Positions 54,325 through 63,591 of a stretch of 64,000 nucleotides of DNA are shown here, piece after piece. This DNA comes from Rubrivivax sp. Its GTDB lineage: Bacteria > Pseudomonadota > Gammaproteobacteria > Burkholderiales > Burkholderiaceae_C. The number at the start of each line of letters is the position of its first letter. Within the stretch, counting starts at the first letter, position 1. The stretch spans positions 1 through 64,000 of the forward strand of contig JAHECD010000007.1 of assembly GCA_024641945.1 (NCBI GenBank), written 5' to 3'. A program made the position numbers and the translations under genes. The notes below the pieces were generated by a model. The model was not told the origin of the DNA and made no database searches. It saw nothing but the letters and a program-made list of their open reading frames with translations.

Positions 54325-55335
54325 ATGCTCAACGACCTCTCCATTCTCATCACCGGCGGCACCGGCTCCTTCGGCAAGGCTTTCGTGCGCACGCTGCTGG
54401 CCCGCTATCCGGGCATCCGCCGTCTCGTGATCTATTCGCGCGACGAGCTCAAGCAGTACGAGATGGCGCAGGTCTTTTCCGAGCGCGAGCATCCGGGCAT
54501 CCGCTATTTCATCGGCGACATCCGCGACGAGGCGCGCCTTCGGCGCGCGCTCGAAGGCATCGATGTCGTCATCCATGCCGCGGCCCTGAAGCAGGTGCCG
54601 GCGGCGGAATACAACCCGTTCGAGTGCATCAAGACCAACGTGCTGGGGGCGCAGAACCTGATCGAGGCCTGCCTGGACAGCAAGGTGCAGCGCGTCGTCG
54701 CGCTGTCCACCGACAAGGCCGCGGCACCGATCAACCTGTATGGCGCCACCAAGCTTTGTTCCGACAAGCTCTTCGTCGCCGCCAACAACATCCAGGGCAG
54801 CCGCGGCATCCGCTTCAGTGTCGTGCGCTACGGCAACGTGATGGGCAGCCGCGGCTCGGTGATCCCGTTCTTCCTCGAACGCCGCAAGACCGGCGTGCTG
54901 CCGATCACCGACCCGCGCATGACGCGTTTCAACATCTCGCTGCAGGAAGGCGTCGACATGGTGCTTTGGTCGATCGAGCACGCACTCGGCGGCGAGGTGC
55001 TGGTACCGAAGATCCCGTCCTACCGCATCACCGACGTGGCCACCGCCATTGCGCCCGAGTGCCGGCAAGAGGTGGTGGGCATCCGCCCGGGCGAGAAGAT
55101 CCACGAGGAGATGATCACCGCGAGCGACAGCTTCAATACCGTGGACATGGGCCGCTATTACGCGATCCTGCCGTCGGCAGCCGCCTACACGATCGAGGAG
55201 TTCTGCCAGCGCCGCGGCGCCCGTCTCGTCGAGCCGGGCTTCTGCTACGACAGCGGCAGCAACGCCGACTTCCTGACCGTGGCGCAACTCAAGTCGCTGA
55301 TCGACGCACACGTGGTCAACCCGAACGTCGACTGA
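54325..55335 (+). CDS. pseB: UDP-N-acetylglucosamine 4,6-dehydratase (inverting)
   Basis: MLNDLSILITGGTGSFGKAFVRTLLARYPGIRRLVIYSRDELKQYEMAQVF and ALSTDKAAAPINLYGATKLCSDKLFVAAN. Confidence 0.96.
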   Translation: MLNDLSILITGGTGSFGKAFVRTLLARYPGIRRLVIYSRDELKQYEMAQVFSEREHPGIRYFIGDIRDEARLRRALEGIDVVIHAAALKQVPAAEYNPFECIKTNVLGAQNLIEACLDSKVQRVVALSTDKAAAPINLYGATKLCSDKLFVAANNIQGSRGIRFSVVRYGNVMGSRGSVIPFFLERRKTGVLPITDPRMTRFNISLQEGVDMVLWSIEHALGGEVLVPKIPSYRITDVATAIAPECRQEVVGIRPGEKIHEEMITASDSFNTVDMGRYYAILPSAAAYTIEEFCQRRGARLVEPGFCYDSGSNADFLTVAQLKSLIDAHVVNPNVD

Positions 55336-55347
55336 CCCTTCGGCGCC

Positions 55348-56508
55348 ATGACCTTCATCCCGTACAGCTGCCAGAACATCGACGAGGACGACATCGCCGC
55401 CGTCACCGCGGTGCTGCGCTCCGAGTACCTCACGCAGGGGCCCGCGATCCCGGCATTCGAGACAGCGTTTGCCGAGCGCCACGCGGCCGGCCACGCCGTG
55501 GCCGTGTCGAATGCGACTGCCGGGTTGCACATCGCCTGCCTCGCCCTCGGCGTGGGGCCTGACAGCATCGTCTGGACCAGCCCGAACAGCTTCCTCGCGT
55601 CGGCCAACTGTGCGCGCTACTGCGGGGCGACGGTCGATTTCGTCGACATCGACCCGGTCACACGCAACCTGTCGCTGGCGGCACTGCGCGCCAAGCTCGA
55701 GCGCGCCGAGACCGCCGGCACACTGCCGAAGGTGCTGATCCCGGTCGACTTTGCCGGCCTGCCGTGCGACCTGCGCGAGATGCGTGCGCTGGCCGACCGT
55801 TATGGCTTCGCGATCCTCGAGGACGCGTCGCACGCCACCGGTGCCAGCTACCTCGGCCGGCCCGTGGGCAGCGCGTGGGCGGATGCCTGCGTCTTCAGCT
55901 TCCACGCCGTGAAGATCGTCACCACGGCCGAGGGTGGCATCGTCACCACGCGCGACCCGGCGCTGGCCAGGAAGCTGCGCCTGCTGCGTTCGCATGGCAT
56001 GACACGCGATGCCGCAGACCTGCAAGGCCCGGTCGAAGGCCCCTGGGTCTACGAGCAGGTCGAGCTCGGCTTCAACTATCGCATCACCGACCTGCAGGCC
56101 GCGCTCGGCCTGTCGCAGCTGCGGCGCATGGATGCCATGCACGATCGCCGCGTCGCGCTGGCCGGCCGCTACGACCAGTTGCTCGCCGGCCTGCCGCTGC
56201 GCCTGCCGGCGCGTGCCTCCGACCGCGATTCGTCGTGGCACCTGTATGCCGTCGAGGTCGACGAAACAAGAACGCCGGTCACGCGGGCCGCTGTATTCGC
56301 CGCGCTGCGCGCCGCGAATATCGGTGTCAACGTCCACTACATCCCGATCCACACCCAGCCGTACTACCAGCGGCTGGGTTTCCGGCGCGGCGACTTCCCG
56401 GCTGCCGAGGCGTATTACGCCCGCGCGCTGTCGCTGCCGCTGTTCCCGGCACTGACCGAGGCGCAGCAGCAGGTCGTGGCCGATACGCTGCGCACGGCGC
56501 TGGCCTGA
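55348..56508 (+). CDS. pseC: UDP-4-amino-4,6-dideoxy-N-acetyl-beta-L-altrosamine transaminase
   Basis: FIPYSCQNIDEDDIAAVTAVLRSEYLTQGPAIPAFE, EDASHATGASYLGRPVGSAWADACVFSFHAVKIVTTAEGGIV. Confidence 0.95.
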   Translation: MTFIPYSCQNIDEDDIAAVTAVLRSEYLTQGPAIPAFETAFAERHAAGHAVAVSNATAGLHIACLALGVGPDSIVWTSPNSFLASANCARYCGATVDFVDIDPVTRNLSLAALRAKLERAETAGTLPKVLIPVDFAGLPCDLREMRALADRYGFAILEDASHATGASYLGRPVGSAWADACVFSFHAVKIVTTAEGGIVTTRDPALARKLRLLRSHGMTRDAADLQGPVEGPWVYEQVELGFNYRITDLQAALGLSQLRRMDAMHDRRVALAGRYDQLLAGLPLRLPARASDRDSSWHLYAVEVDETRTPVTRAAVFAALRAANIGVNVHYIPIHTQPYYQRLGFRRGDFPAAEAYYARALSLPLFPALTEAQQQVVADTLRTALA

Positions 56509-56511
56509 CCG

Positions 56512-57204
56512 ATGAAGATCGCCGTCATCCCCGCCCGCGGCGGCAGCAAGCGCATCCCGCGCAAGAACATCCGCGACTTCGCCGGCCGGCCGATGATCGC
56601 GTATGCCATCGGCGCAGCGCGTGAAAGCGGGCTGTTCGACCACGTGATCGTCTCGACCGACGACGACGAGATCGCGCAGATCGCCAAGTCGCACGGCGCC
56701 GAAGTGCCGTTCGCGCGCCCGCCCGAACTGGCCGACGACCACACCCCGACGGTGCCGGTGATCGTGCATGCGATCCAGGCCTGCCGCGCACTCGGATGGG
56801 CAGCGAGCCATGTGTGCTGCATTTATCCGGGCGTGCCGCTGATCCGCGCCGAAGACATCGCGGCCGCGCTGTCGCTGCTCGACGAGGCCGGCGCCGCAGG
56901 CTACACCTTCCCCGTGACGCCGTTCCCGTCGGCGATCCAGCGCGCCTTGCGTCGCGGAGCGGACGGCCGCGTCGAGCCGTTCCATCCGCAATACGTCAAC
57001 ACGCGCACGCAGGACCTCGAGCCGGCCTTCCACGACGCTGGCCAGTTCTACTGGGGTGCCGCCGACACCTGGCTCGCCGGTCTGTCGATCCATGCCCACG
57101 GCCGGACCATCGTGCTGCCCGAGTGGCGCGTGGTCGACATCGACACGCCCGCCGACTGGGAGCGCGCCGAGGCAATGTTCCACGCCTTGAAGGGCCGCCA
57201 TTGA
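56512..57204 (+). CDS. pseF: Pseudaminic acid cytidylyltransferase
   Basis: MKIAVIPARGGSKRIPRKNIRDFAGRPMIAYAI, SLLDEAGAAGYTFPVTPFPSAIQRAL. Confidence 0.94.
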   Translation: MKIAVIPARGGSKRIPRKNIRDFAGRPMIAYAIGAARESGLFDHVIVSTDDDEIAQIAKSHGAEVPFARPPELADDHTPTVPVIVHAIQACRALGWAASHVCCIYPGVPLIRAEDIAAALSLLDEAGAAGYTFPVTPFPSAIQRALRRGADGRVEPFHPQYVNTRTQDLEPAFHDAGQFYWGAADTWLAGLSIHAHGRTIVLPEWRVVDIDTPADWERAEAMFHALKGRH

Positions 57205-57206
57205 CG

Positions 57207-58769
57207 ATGAAGGCCGCGCTGCGTGTCGACGCCTCGCGAACCATCGGCACCGGGCACCTGCGCCGCTGCGGTGCGCTGGCGCACGCACTGCGCGACGCCG
57301 GCGTGCAGGTGCATTTTGTCGTCAGGGATCTCGGTATCGACGCCGCCGACTGGCTGCACGGAGAAGGCTTCGAGGCCCGTGTGCTGCCGGCCCCGCAGGC
57401 CGGTGCCCACGCGGCGGAAACATCCCGCAGCGTCCACGCCGCATGGGCCGGCGTCGATTCAGCGACCGACGCCGCTCAGACCGTGCAGTCCCTGCAAGGC
57501 CAGCAGATCGATTGGCTCGTGATCGACCACTACGCCTTCGACCAGGCGTGGCACGAACTTGTCGCCACGGCGCTCGGGTGCCGCATCGCGGTCATCGACG
57601 ACCTGGCGGACCGCGACCTTGCCGCCGCCATGCTCGTCGACCACAACGCACACACCGACCACCGGGCCAAGTACGGCACGCACCTGCCGGCCACTGCACG
57701 ATTGCTGGGCGGGCCGCGGTTCGCCTTGCTCGGCAACGCCTATGCCGGCGCACGCCGGTACGAGGTGCACGAACGCGTTCGCAGCATCGGCGTCTTCATG
57801 GGCGGCGTGGACGCCTGCAATGCCTCGGCGGCCATGTTGGCCGGCATCGAAACCGCCGGGTTCGACGGCGACGTCGAGGTCGTCACCACATCGGCCAACC
57901 CGCATCTCGACACGTTGCGCCGGGCCGTCTCCAGCCGCGCACGGACCACGCTCTCGGTCGACCTCGCCGACCTCACCGCCTTCTTCGCGCGCCACGACCT
58001 GCAGATCGGCGCCGGCGGCGGTGCCACCTGGGAGCGCTGCTGCATCGGCGCCCCGACGCTGGGCGTGGTCGTCGCCGACAACCAGCTCGCCGTCGTGCCG
58101 GCGCTCGTTGAACTGGGCGTGCTGGCGACGGCGCGGCCGCCGACGTCGCTCGATCCGGCCGTCCTCGCCATGGCGATCCGTGCCCTCGTGGACGTTGCAC
58201 CAAGAAGACACACGCTGGCGATGCGGTCGCGTGAGGTGGTCGACGGCCTCGGTGCGCGCCGCGTTGCGCTGTGCATGGCGGCGGACAACCTTGCGGTGCG
58301 GACGGCCCGCCTCGACGACGCCGCGATGCTGCACCGATGGCGCAACCATCCCGACACCCGCCGCGTCTCGCGCGACGCGCGCGAGATCGGGTTCACGGAA
58401 CACGAGCTCTGGCTGCGGCGCACGCTCGACGATCCCGCCCGCACGCTGCTCGTCGGCGAGGTCGGGCGCATCCCCGTCGGCGTGATCCGTTTCGACCGGA
58501 TCGACGACACCGCCGCAGAAGTCTCGCTCTACCTCGACCCGCAGCTGCACGGCCTGGGCCTCGGCGCGGCGCTGCTGCGTGCCGGCGAAGCGAGGATGCC
58601 CCCGCACCTGGCGCTGCACGCGGCGGTGCTCGATGGCAATGACCCTTCGGCGCGCCTGTTTGCCGGTGCGGGCTACACCTGCACGGCGCCCGGCACTTGG
58701 GTCAAGCCCGCCGCAGCCGCTACACCGTCGCCCGCGCCTTCCAGCCTCTCACCAAGCACCACCCCATGA
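57207..58769 (+). CDS. pseG: Fused PseG-type UDP-sugar hydrolase + C-terminal GNAT (PseH-like)
   Basis: N-terminal part: RVDASRTIGTGHLRRCGALAHALRDAGVQVHFVVRDL and DLQIGAGGGATWERCCIGAPTLGVVVADNQ (PseG). C-terminal part: VRTARLDDAAMLHRWRNHPDTRRVSRDAREIGFTEHELWLRRTLDD...LYLDPQLHGLGLGAALL (GNAT). Single uninterrupted 520-aa frame. Confidence 0.9.
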   Translation: MKAALRVDASRTIGTGHLRRCGALAHALRDAGVQVHFVVRDLGIDAADWLHGEGFEARVLPAPQAGAHAAETSRSVHAAWAGVDSATDAAQTVQSLQGQQIDWLVIDHYAFDQAWHELVATALGCRIAVIDDLADRDLAAAMLVDHNAHTDHRAKYGTHLPATARLLGGPRFALLGNAYAGARRYEVHERVRSIGVFMGGVDACNASAAMLAGIETAGFDGDVEVVTTSANPHLDTLRRAVSSRARTTLSVDLADLTAFFARHDLQIGAGGGATWERCCIGAPTLGVVVADNQLAVVPALVELGVLATARPPTSLDPAVLAMAIRALVDVAPRRHTLAMRSREVVDGLGARRVALCMAADNLAVRTARLDDAAMLHRWRNHPDTRRVSRDAREIGFTEHELWLRRTLDDPARTLLVGEVGRIPVGVIRFDRIDDTAAEVSLYLDPQLHGLGLGAALLRAGEARMPPHLALHAAVLDGNDPSARLFAGAGYTCTAPGTWVKPAAAATPSPAPSSLSPSTTP

Positions 58770-59812
58770 TCACGATCGGAAACCGCGAGGTCGGCGCGCA
58801 CACCCGCCCTTACCTCATCGCCGAGATGTCGGGCAACCACAACCAGTCGCTCGCGCGTGCGCTGGACATCGTGAGCGCCGCCGCGCGTGCCGGCGCCGAC
58901 GCGGTGAAGCTGCAGACCTACACCGCCGATACGATGACGCTGAACGTGCGCTCGGCCGGCTTCGTGATCGACGACCCCAAGAGCCTGTGGGCCGGGCGCC
59001 AGCTGTACGAGCTCTACCAGGAAGCGCACACGCCGTGGGAGTGGCACCGGCCCATCATCGAACACGCGGCCTCGCTCGGCCTGCACTGCTTCAGCACGCC
59101 GTTCGACGACACCGCCGTCGATTTCCTCGAGTCGCTCGGCGTGCCCGCCTACAAGGTGGCGTCGTTCGAGGCGACCGACCTGCCGCTGATCCGCAAGATT
59201 GCACGCACCGGCAAGCCGATGGTCATTTCGACCGGCATGGCGAGCCTGGGCGAGATCGACGAAGCGGTGCGCACCGCACACGAGGCCGGCAACTCGCAGA
59301 TCGTCCTGCTCAAGTGCACCAGCACCTACCCGGCGACGCCGGAAAACACCAACATCCTTACGATTCCGCACCTGCGCGAGGCGTTCGGCTGCGAGGTCGG
59401 CCTGTCCGACCACACGATGGGCTGCGGCGTCGCGGTGGGTGCCGTGGCGCTCGGTGCGGTGCTGGTCGAAAAGCACTTCACGCTGCGACGCGCCGACGGT
59501 GGTGTCGACAGCTCGTTTTCGCTGGAGCCCGAAGAACTCGCCACGCTGCGCACCGAGACCGAGCGTGCATGGCAGGCGCTCGGCAAGGTCACCTACGGCG
59601 GCACGAAGGCGGAAGACCAATCGCGTGCCTTCCGCCGTTCGCTCTACGTGGCCCGTGACGTGGCCGCGGGCGAGACGCTCACGCCGGAGAACCTGCGCAT
59701 CGTGCGGCCCGGCTTCGGGCTGCCGCCGAAGTTCTACGACGTGATGCTCGGCAAGCGCGTGAACCGCGCACTGCCGGCCGGCACGCCGCTGGGCTGGGAC
59801 CACCTCGCCTGA
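58766..59812 (+). CDS. pseI: Pseudaminic acid synthase
   Basis: RPYLIAEMSGNHNQSLARALDIVSAAARAGADAVKLQTYTADTMTLN, STGMASLGEIDEA, C-terminal SAF domain. ATGA overlap with the preceding gene. Confidence 0.96.
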   Translation: MITIGNREVGAHTRPYLIAEMSGNHNQSLARALDIVSAAARAGADAVKLQTYTADTMTLNVRSAGFVIDDPKSLWAGRQLYELYQEAHTPWEWHRPIIEHAASLGLHCFSTPFDDTAVDFLESLGVPAYKVASFEATDLPLIRKIARTGKPMVISTGMASLGEIDEAVRTAHEAGNSQIVLLKCTSTYPATPENTNILTIPHLREAFGCEVGLSDHTMGCGVAVGAVALGAVLVEKHFTLRRADGGVDSSFSLEPEELATLRTETERAWQALGKVTYGGTKAEDQSRAFRRSLYVARDVAAGETLTPENLRIVRPGFGLPPKFYDVMLGKRVNRALPAGTPLGWDHLA

Positions 59813-59819
59813 AGAACCT

Positions 59820-60830
59820 GTGGCCTTGCGCGTCCTCGTCATCGGCTGCGGCAACATCGCCGGCGGATTCGACGCCGGGCGGCCCGCCGACGCACGCCCG
59901 CTGACACACGCCGGTGCGTTTGCGCAGCATGCGGGCTTCCAGATGACCGCCTGTGTCGACCCCGACGACGCACGGCGCGCCGCCTTCCAGCAGCGCTGGT
60001 CGGTGCCGTTTGGAGCCGCCGATCTGGCGGCGCTCGGCGACGCCGCGGGCCGCTTCGACGTCGTCAGCATCTGCTCGCCGACGGCGATGCATGCCGCCCA
60101 TCTCGACGCCGCGCTGGCGCTGAAGCCGCGCTTGATCTTCTGCGAAAAGCCGGTCACGCCTTCGCTCGAGGAGACGGCCCGCTGGGTTGAGCGCTGCGCT
60201 GCCGCGGGCGTGCTGCTGGCGGTCAATCACACGCGGCGATGGGCGCCGGATGTCGTGCGCGTGGCTGCGGAGCTGCACGACGGTGTGCATGGCGCCGTGC
60301 GCTCGGTCGTCGGCACCTACAACAAGGGCGTGCTCAACAACGGCGGCCATCTGGTCGACCTGCTGCACCTGCTGCTCGGGCCCCTCGAACTGCAGGACGC
60401 GGGTGCGCCGGTGTGGGACCACTGGCCCGACGATCCCACGGTGCCGGCGCTGCTGCACAGCGCCAGCGGCGTGCCGGTGCACCTGAGCGTCGCGCACGCG
60501 GCCGACTACGCCTTCTTCGAAGTCCAGATCGTCACCGCTGCCGGCACGCTGACGATGGAAAACGGTGGCCAGCGCTGGCGTCGCCGGCGTGCGGTGGAGA
60601 GCGCCACCTTCAAGGGTTACCGCTCGCTCGACGACGGCGAATTCAGCGCCGGCGAATACGACCGCGCGATGACCTTGGCGGTGCAGAACCTGCACGCCGC
60701 GCTGACCGACGGCGCTGCACTCGCGAGCACGGGTGCCTCGGCGCTGCAGGCGCAGCGGCTGTGCGCCGCGATCCACCGCGCGGCGCTCGTCGACAATCCG
60801 CAGCAGACACCGACAGGAACCCCGAGATGA
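59820..60830 (+). CDS. Gfo/Idh/MocA-family oxidoreductase
   Basis: LRVLVIGCGNIAGGFDAG Rossmann motif, FCEKPVTPSLEETARWVERC (EKP). GTG start. Confidence 0.9.
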   Translation: MALRVLVIGCGNIAGGFDAGRPADARPLTHAGAFAQHAGFQMTACVDPDDARRAAFQQRWSVPFGAADLAALGDAAGRFDVVSICSPTAMHAAHLDAALALKPRLIFCEKPVTPSLEETARWVERCAAAGVLLAVNHTRRWAPDVVRVAAELHDGVHGAVRSVVGTYNKGVLNNGGHLVDLLHLLLGPLELQDAGAPVWDHWPDDPTVPALLHSASGVPVHLSVAHAADYAFFEVQIVTAAGTLTMENGGQRWRRRRAVESATFKGYRSLDDGEFSAGEYDRAMTLAVQNLHAALTDGAALASTGASALQAQRLCAAIHRAALVDNPQQTPTGTPR

Positions 60831-62125
60831 CGACCTCCAAGCTGGCGCTGCTGGGCGGCACGCCGACCATCACTTCTCCGCTCGAACCCTTCCGAAGCAT
60901 GGGCGAGGACGAAGTCCACGCCGCCGCCGCCGTGGTGCGCGGCGGCGTGCTGTCGGCCTACATCGGCGCCCCGGGTGACGGCTTCATGGGCGGGCCGCAC
61001 GTGCGCGATTTCGAGGCGCGCGCGGCGGCCTACTTCGGCGTCAAGCACGCGATCGCGGTCAACTCGTGGACCTCCGGTCTCGTGGCCGCCGTCGGCGCCA
61101 TCGGCGTCGAGCCGGGCGACGAGATCATCACGACGCCGTGGACGATGTCGGCCACCGCGATGGCGGTGCTGCACTGGAATGCGATTCCCGTCTTCGCGGA
61201 CATCGACCCGCAGACCTTCAACATCGATCCGGCCAGCGTCGAGCGGCTCATCACGCCGCGCACGCGCGCGATCCTGGCCGCCGACATCTTCGGCCAGTCG
61301 GCCGACATGCCGGCGCTGCGCGCGATCGCCGACCGCCATGGCCTGAAGCTGCTGTGCGACACCGCACAGGCGCCGGGCTCGCTGACAGGCTCGCTGACCG
61401 GCACGCGCTTCACCGGCACGCTGGCCGACATCGGCGGCTTCAGCCTCAACTACCACAAGCACATTCACTGCGGCGAGGGCGGCATCCTCGTGACCGACGA
61501 CGACCGCCTCGCTCGCCGGCTGTGCCTGATCCGCAATCACGCCGAATCGGTGATCGGCAGCGAAGAGCCTGCCGAACTGGCCAACATGATCGGCTTCAAC
61601 TTCCGCCTCGGCGAGATCGAGGCGGCGATCGCGTCGGTGCAACTCGGCAAGCTCGAGGCCCGGGTGCGCAGCCGCCAGCGCGCGGCCGCGCAGCTCGACG
61701 CGGGGCTTGCCGGCCTGCACGGCCTGCGCACACCGAAGGTCGTCGCGGACGGCACCCACGTCTACTACGTCTACGGCATGACCTTCGACCCGGCAACAGC
61801 CGGCGTGCCGCGCGCGAAGGTGGTCGAGGCCCTGCGCGCCGAAGGCGTGCCCGGCGTGATGGCCGGCTACCAGAACCTGCATCTGCTGCCGATGTTCCGC
61901 CACAAGATCGCATATGGAACTCAAGGCTTCCCGTGGACGTCGCCGTATTGCTCGAGCGATGTGACCTACGGCCCCGGCACGTGCCCGGTGGCCGAGGAAC
62001 TGCATGCCTCCACCTTCATCGGCCTGAGCCTGTGCCTGTGCGAGCTTCCGCCGCAGGACGTGGACCTGATGGTCACGGCGATCCGCAACGTGTGGTCGCA
62101 ACTCGACGCGCTGAAGGCTGCCTGA
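60827..62125 (+). CDS. DegT/DnrJ/EryC1/StrS family aminotransferase
   Basis: AVNSWTSGLVAAVGAIGVEPGDEIITTPWTMSATAMAVL, LCDTAQAPGS, FSLNYHKHIHCGEGGILVT (PLP Lys retained). Confidence 0.92.
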   Translation: MTTSKLALLGGTPTITSPLEPFRSMGEDEVHAAAAVVRGGVLSAYIGAPGDGFMGGPHVRDFEARAAAYFGVKHAIAVNSWTSGLVAAVGAIGVEPGDEIITTPWTMSATAMAVLHWNAIPVFADIDPQTFNIDPASVERLITPRTRAILAADIFGQSADMPALRAIADRHGLKLLCDTAQAPGSLTGSLTGTRFTGTLADIGGFSLNYHKHIHCGEGGILVTDDDRLARRLCLIRNHAESVIGSEEPAELANMIGFNFRLGEIEAAIASVQLGKLEARVRSRQRAAAQLDAGLAGLHGLRTPKVVADGTHVYYVYGMTFDPATAGVPRAKVVEALRAEGVPGVMAGYQNLHLLPMFRHKIAYGTQGFPWTSPYCSSDVTYGPGTCPVAEELHASTFIGLSLCLCELPPQDVDLMVTAIRNVWSQLDALKAA

Positions 62126-62135
62126 CGAGCCCCGC

Positions 62136-62708
62136 ATGACCGGCGCCGCATCCGCCCTCGACACGCCAACGATGTTGCCCGCCTTGCCCGTGCTGCAAGG
62201 ACAGCAGGTGCGGCTGCAGCCCTTCGTCGGCGACGACGTCACGCCGGCCTATATCGGCTGGCTCAATGACGCGGTGGTCGTGCGCTACAGCAACCAGCGC
62301 TTCCGCCGGCACGATGCGGCCAGTTGCAGGGCCTATCTCGCCACTTTCGCGGGCTCCGACAACGTCTTCGCAAGCATCCGGCGCGCCGAGGACGGCCTGG
62401 CCATCGGCACGATGACGGCCTACCGCTCGCGCCCCCACGGCACCGCGGACATCGGCGTCCTGCTCGGCGAGCGAGCAGCCTGGGGCCAGGGGATGGGCCA
62501 GGACGCCTGGGACACGATGATGGCGTGGCTCGCCGGCCAGCGAGGGTTACGCAAGCTCACCTGTGGAATGCTGGCGTGCAACCTGCCGATGCGCCGCGTC
62601 GCCGAGCGCTCGGGCATGCAGCTGGAGGCCACGCGACGGGCGCAGGAAATCGTCGACGGCGTGCCGCAGGACATCCTGTATTTCGCGAGATTCACCGATG
62701 CTGCTTGA
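62136..62708 (+). CDS. GNAT-family acetyltransferase
   Basis: VRLQPFVGDDVTPAYIGWLNDAVVVRYSNQRF...GVLLGERAAWGQGMGQDAWDTMMAWL. Confidence 0.88.
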   Translation: MTGAASALDTPTMLPALPVLQGQQVRLQPFVGDDVTPAYIGWLNDAVVVRYSNQRFRRHDAASCRAYLATFAGSDNVFASIRRAEDGLAIGTMTAYRSRPHGTADIGVLLGERAAWGQGMGQDAWDTMMAWLAGQRGLRKLTCGMLACNLPMRRVAERSGMQLEATRRAQEIVDGVPQDILYFARFTDAA

Positions 62709-63591
62709 ATTGCCGTCGCCGCTCGCGGTGGTGTGCCACGACGCCGGCGCCGCCAACCATGTGCAGGCCTGGCTGCAAGCCGACGGCGACGGCACGGATT
62801 GCCGCGTGCTCGTCGATGGCCCCGCGGCGCAGCTGTGGCGTCAGCGCCATCCACCGGGCCGCCTCGTCGCGTCGACGGACGAAGCGCTCGATGGTGCCGC
62901 CACGCTGCTCAGCGGCACCGGCTGGGCCAGCGACCTCGAGCACGACGCCCGGCGGATGGCCCGCGAACGCGGCATCCGCTCCATCGCCGTGATCGACCAC
63001 TGGGTCAACTACGCGATGCGCTTCGAGCGCCAGGGCCGCAACGTGCTGCCCGACGAGATCTGGGTCACCGACCCTGATGCGGCGGACGAAGCCCGGCGCT
63101 GCTTCCCGGGCGTCGTGGTGCGCGAGCAGCCCAACCTCTACCTGCAGGCACAGGTGGCCGGCATCGCGCCGGTGGCGCAGGCCGGGCCCGACCTGCTCGT
63201 CGTGCTCGAGCCGGCGCGCAGCCACTGGGGCCGCGATACCGCCGGCAGCGGAGAGTTCCAGGCGCTCGACTACCTGGGCGCGAACCTGCCTGCACTCGGG
63301 CTGCCTGGCGGCGCCGCGGTGCGGCTACGCCCGCACCCGTCCGACCCGCCAGGCAAGTACGACGCCTGGATCGCGGGCCATCGCGGCATCGGCGCGCGCC
63401 TGGACGAATCCGCTTCACTGGCCGAGGCCATTTCGCACTGCGCAAGCGTGGCAGGGTGCGAGTCGTATGCGCTCGTGGTCGCACTCGCTGCCGGTCGGCG
63501 CGTCGTCTGCACGCTGCCTCCCTGGGCGCCGGCCTGCCGACTGCCTCATGCCGGTCTGATCCATTTGAGCCAACTGGCCGACCCCCGATGA
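62698..63591 (+). CDS. Uncharacterised protein of the polysaccharide locus, possibly glycosyltransferase-like
   Basis: MLLELPSPLAVVCHDAGAANHVQAWLQADGDG...SIAVIDHWVNYAMRF...VRLRPHPSDPPGKYD. Overlaps the GNAT gene by 11 bp. Fold guess only. Confidence 0.6.
   Translation: MLLELPSPLAVVCHDAGAANHVQAWLQADGDGTDCRVLVDGPAAQLWRQRHPPGRLVASTDEALDGAATLLSGTGWASDLEHDARRMARERGIRSIAVIDHWVNYAMRFERQGRNVLPDEIWVTDPDAADEARRCFPGVVVREQPNLYLQAQVAGIAPVAQAGPDLLVVLEPARSHWGRDTAGSGEFQALDYLGANLPALGLPGGAAVRLRPHPSDPPGKYDAWIAGHRGIGARLDESASLAEAISHCASVAGCESYALVVALAAGRRVVCTLPPWAPACRLPHAGLIHLSQLADPR

Noticed and set aside
54007-57288. 1093-aa antisense ORF across wzz/pseB/pseC/pseF
   Set aside because: Same high-GC third-position artefact. 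The sense-strand proteins are strongly supported and the antisense product has no recognisable motif.
60617-62242. 541-aa antisense ORF over the DegT aminotransferase
   Set aside because: Mirror of a real coding gene, with no domain signature.
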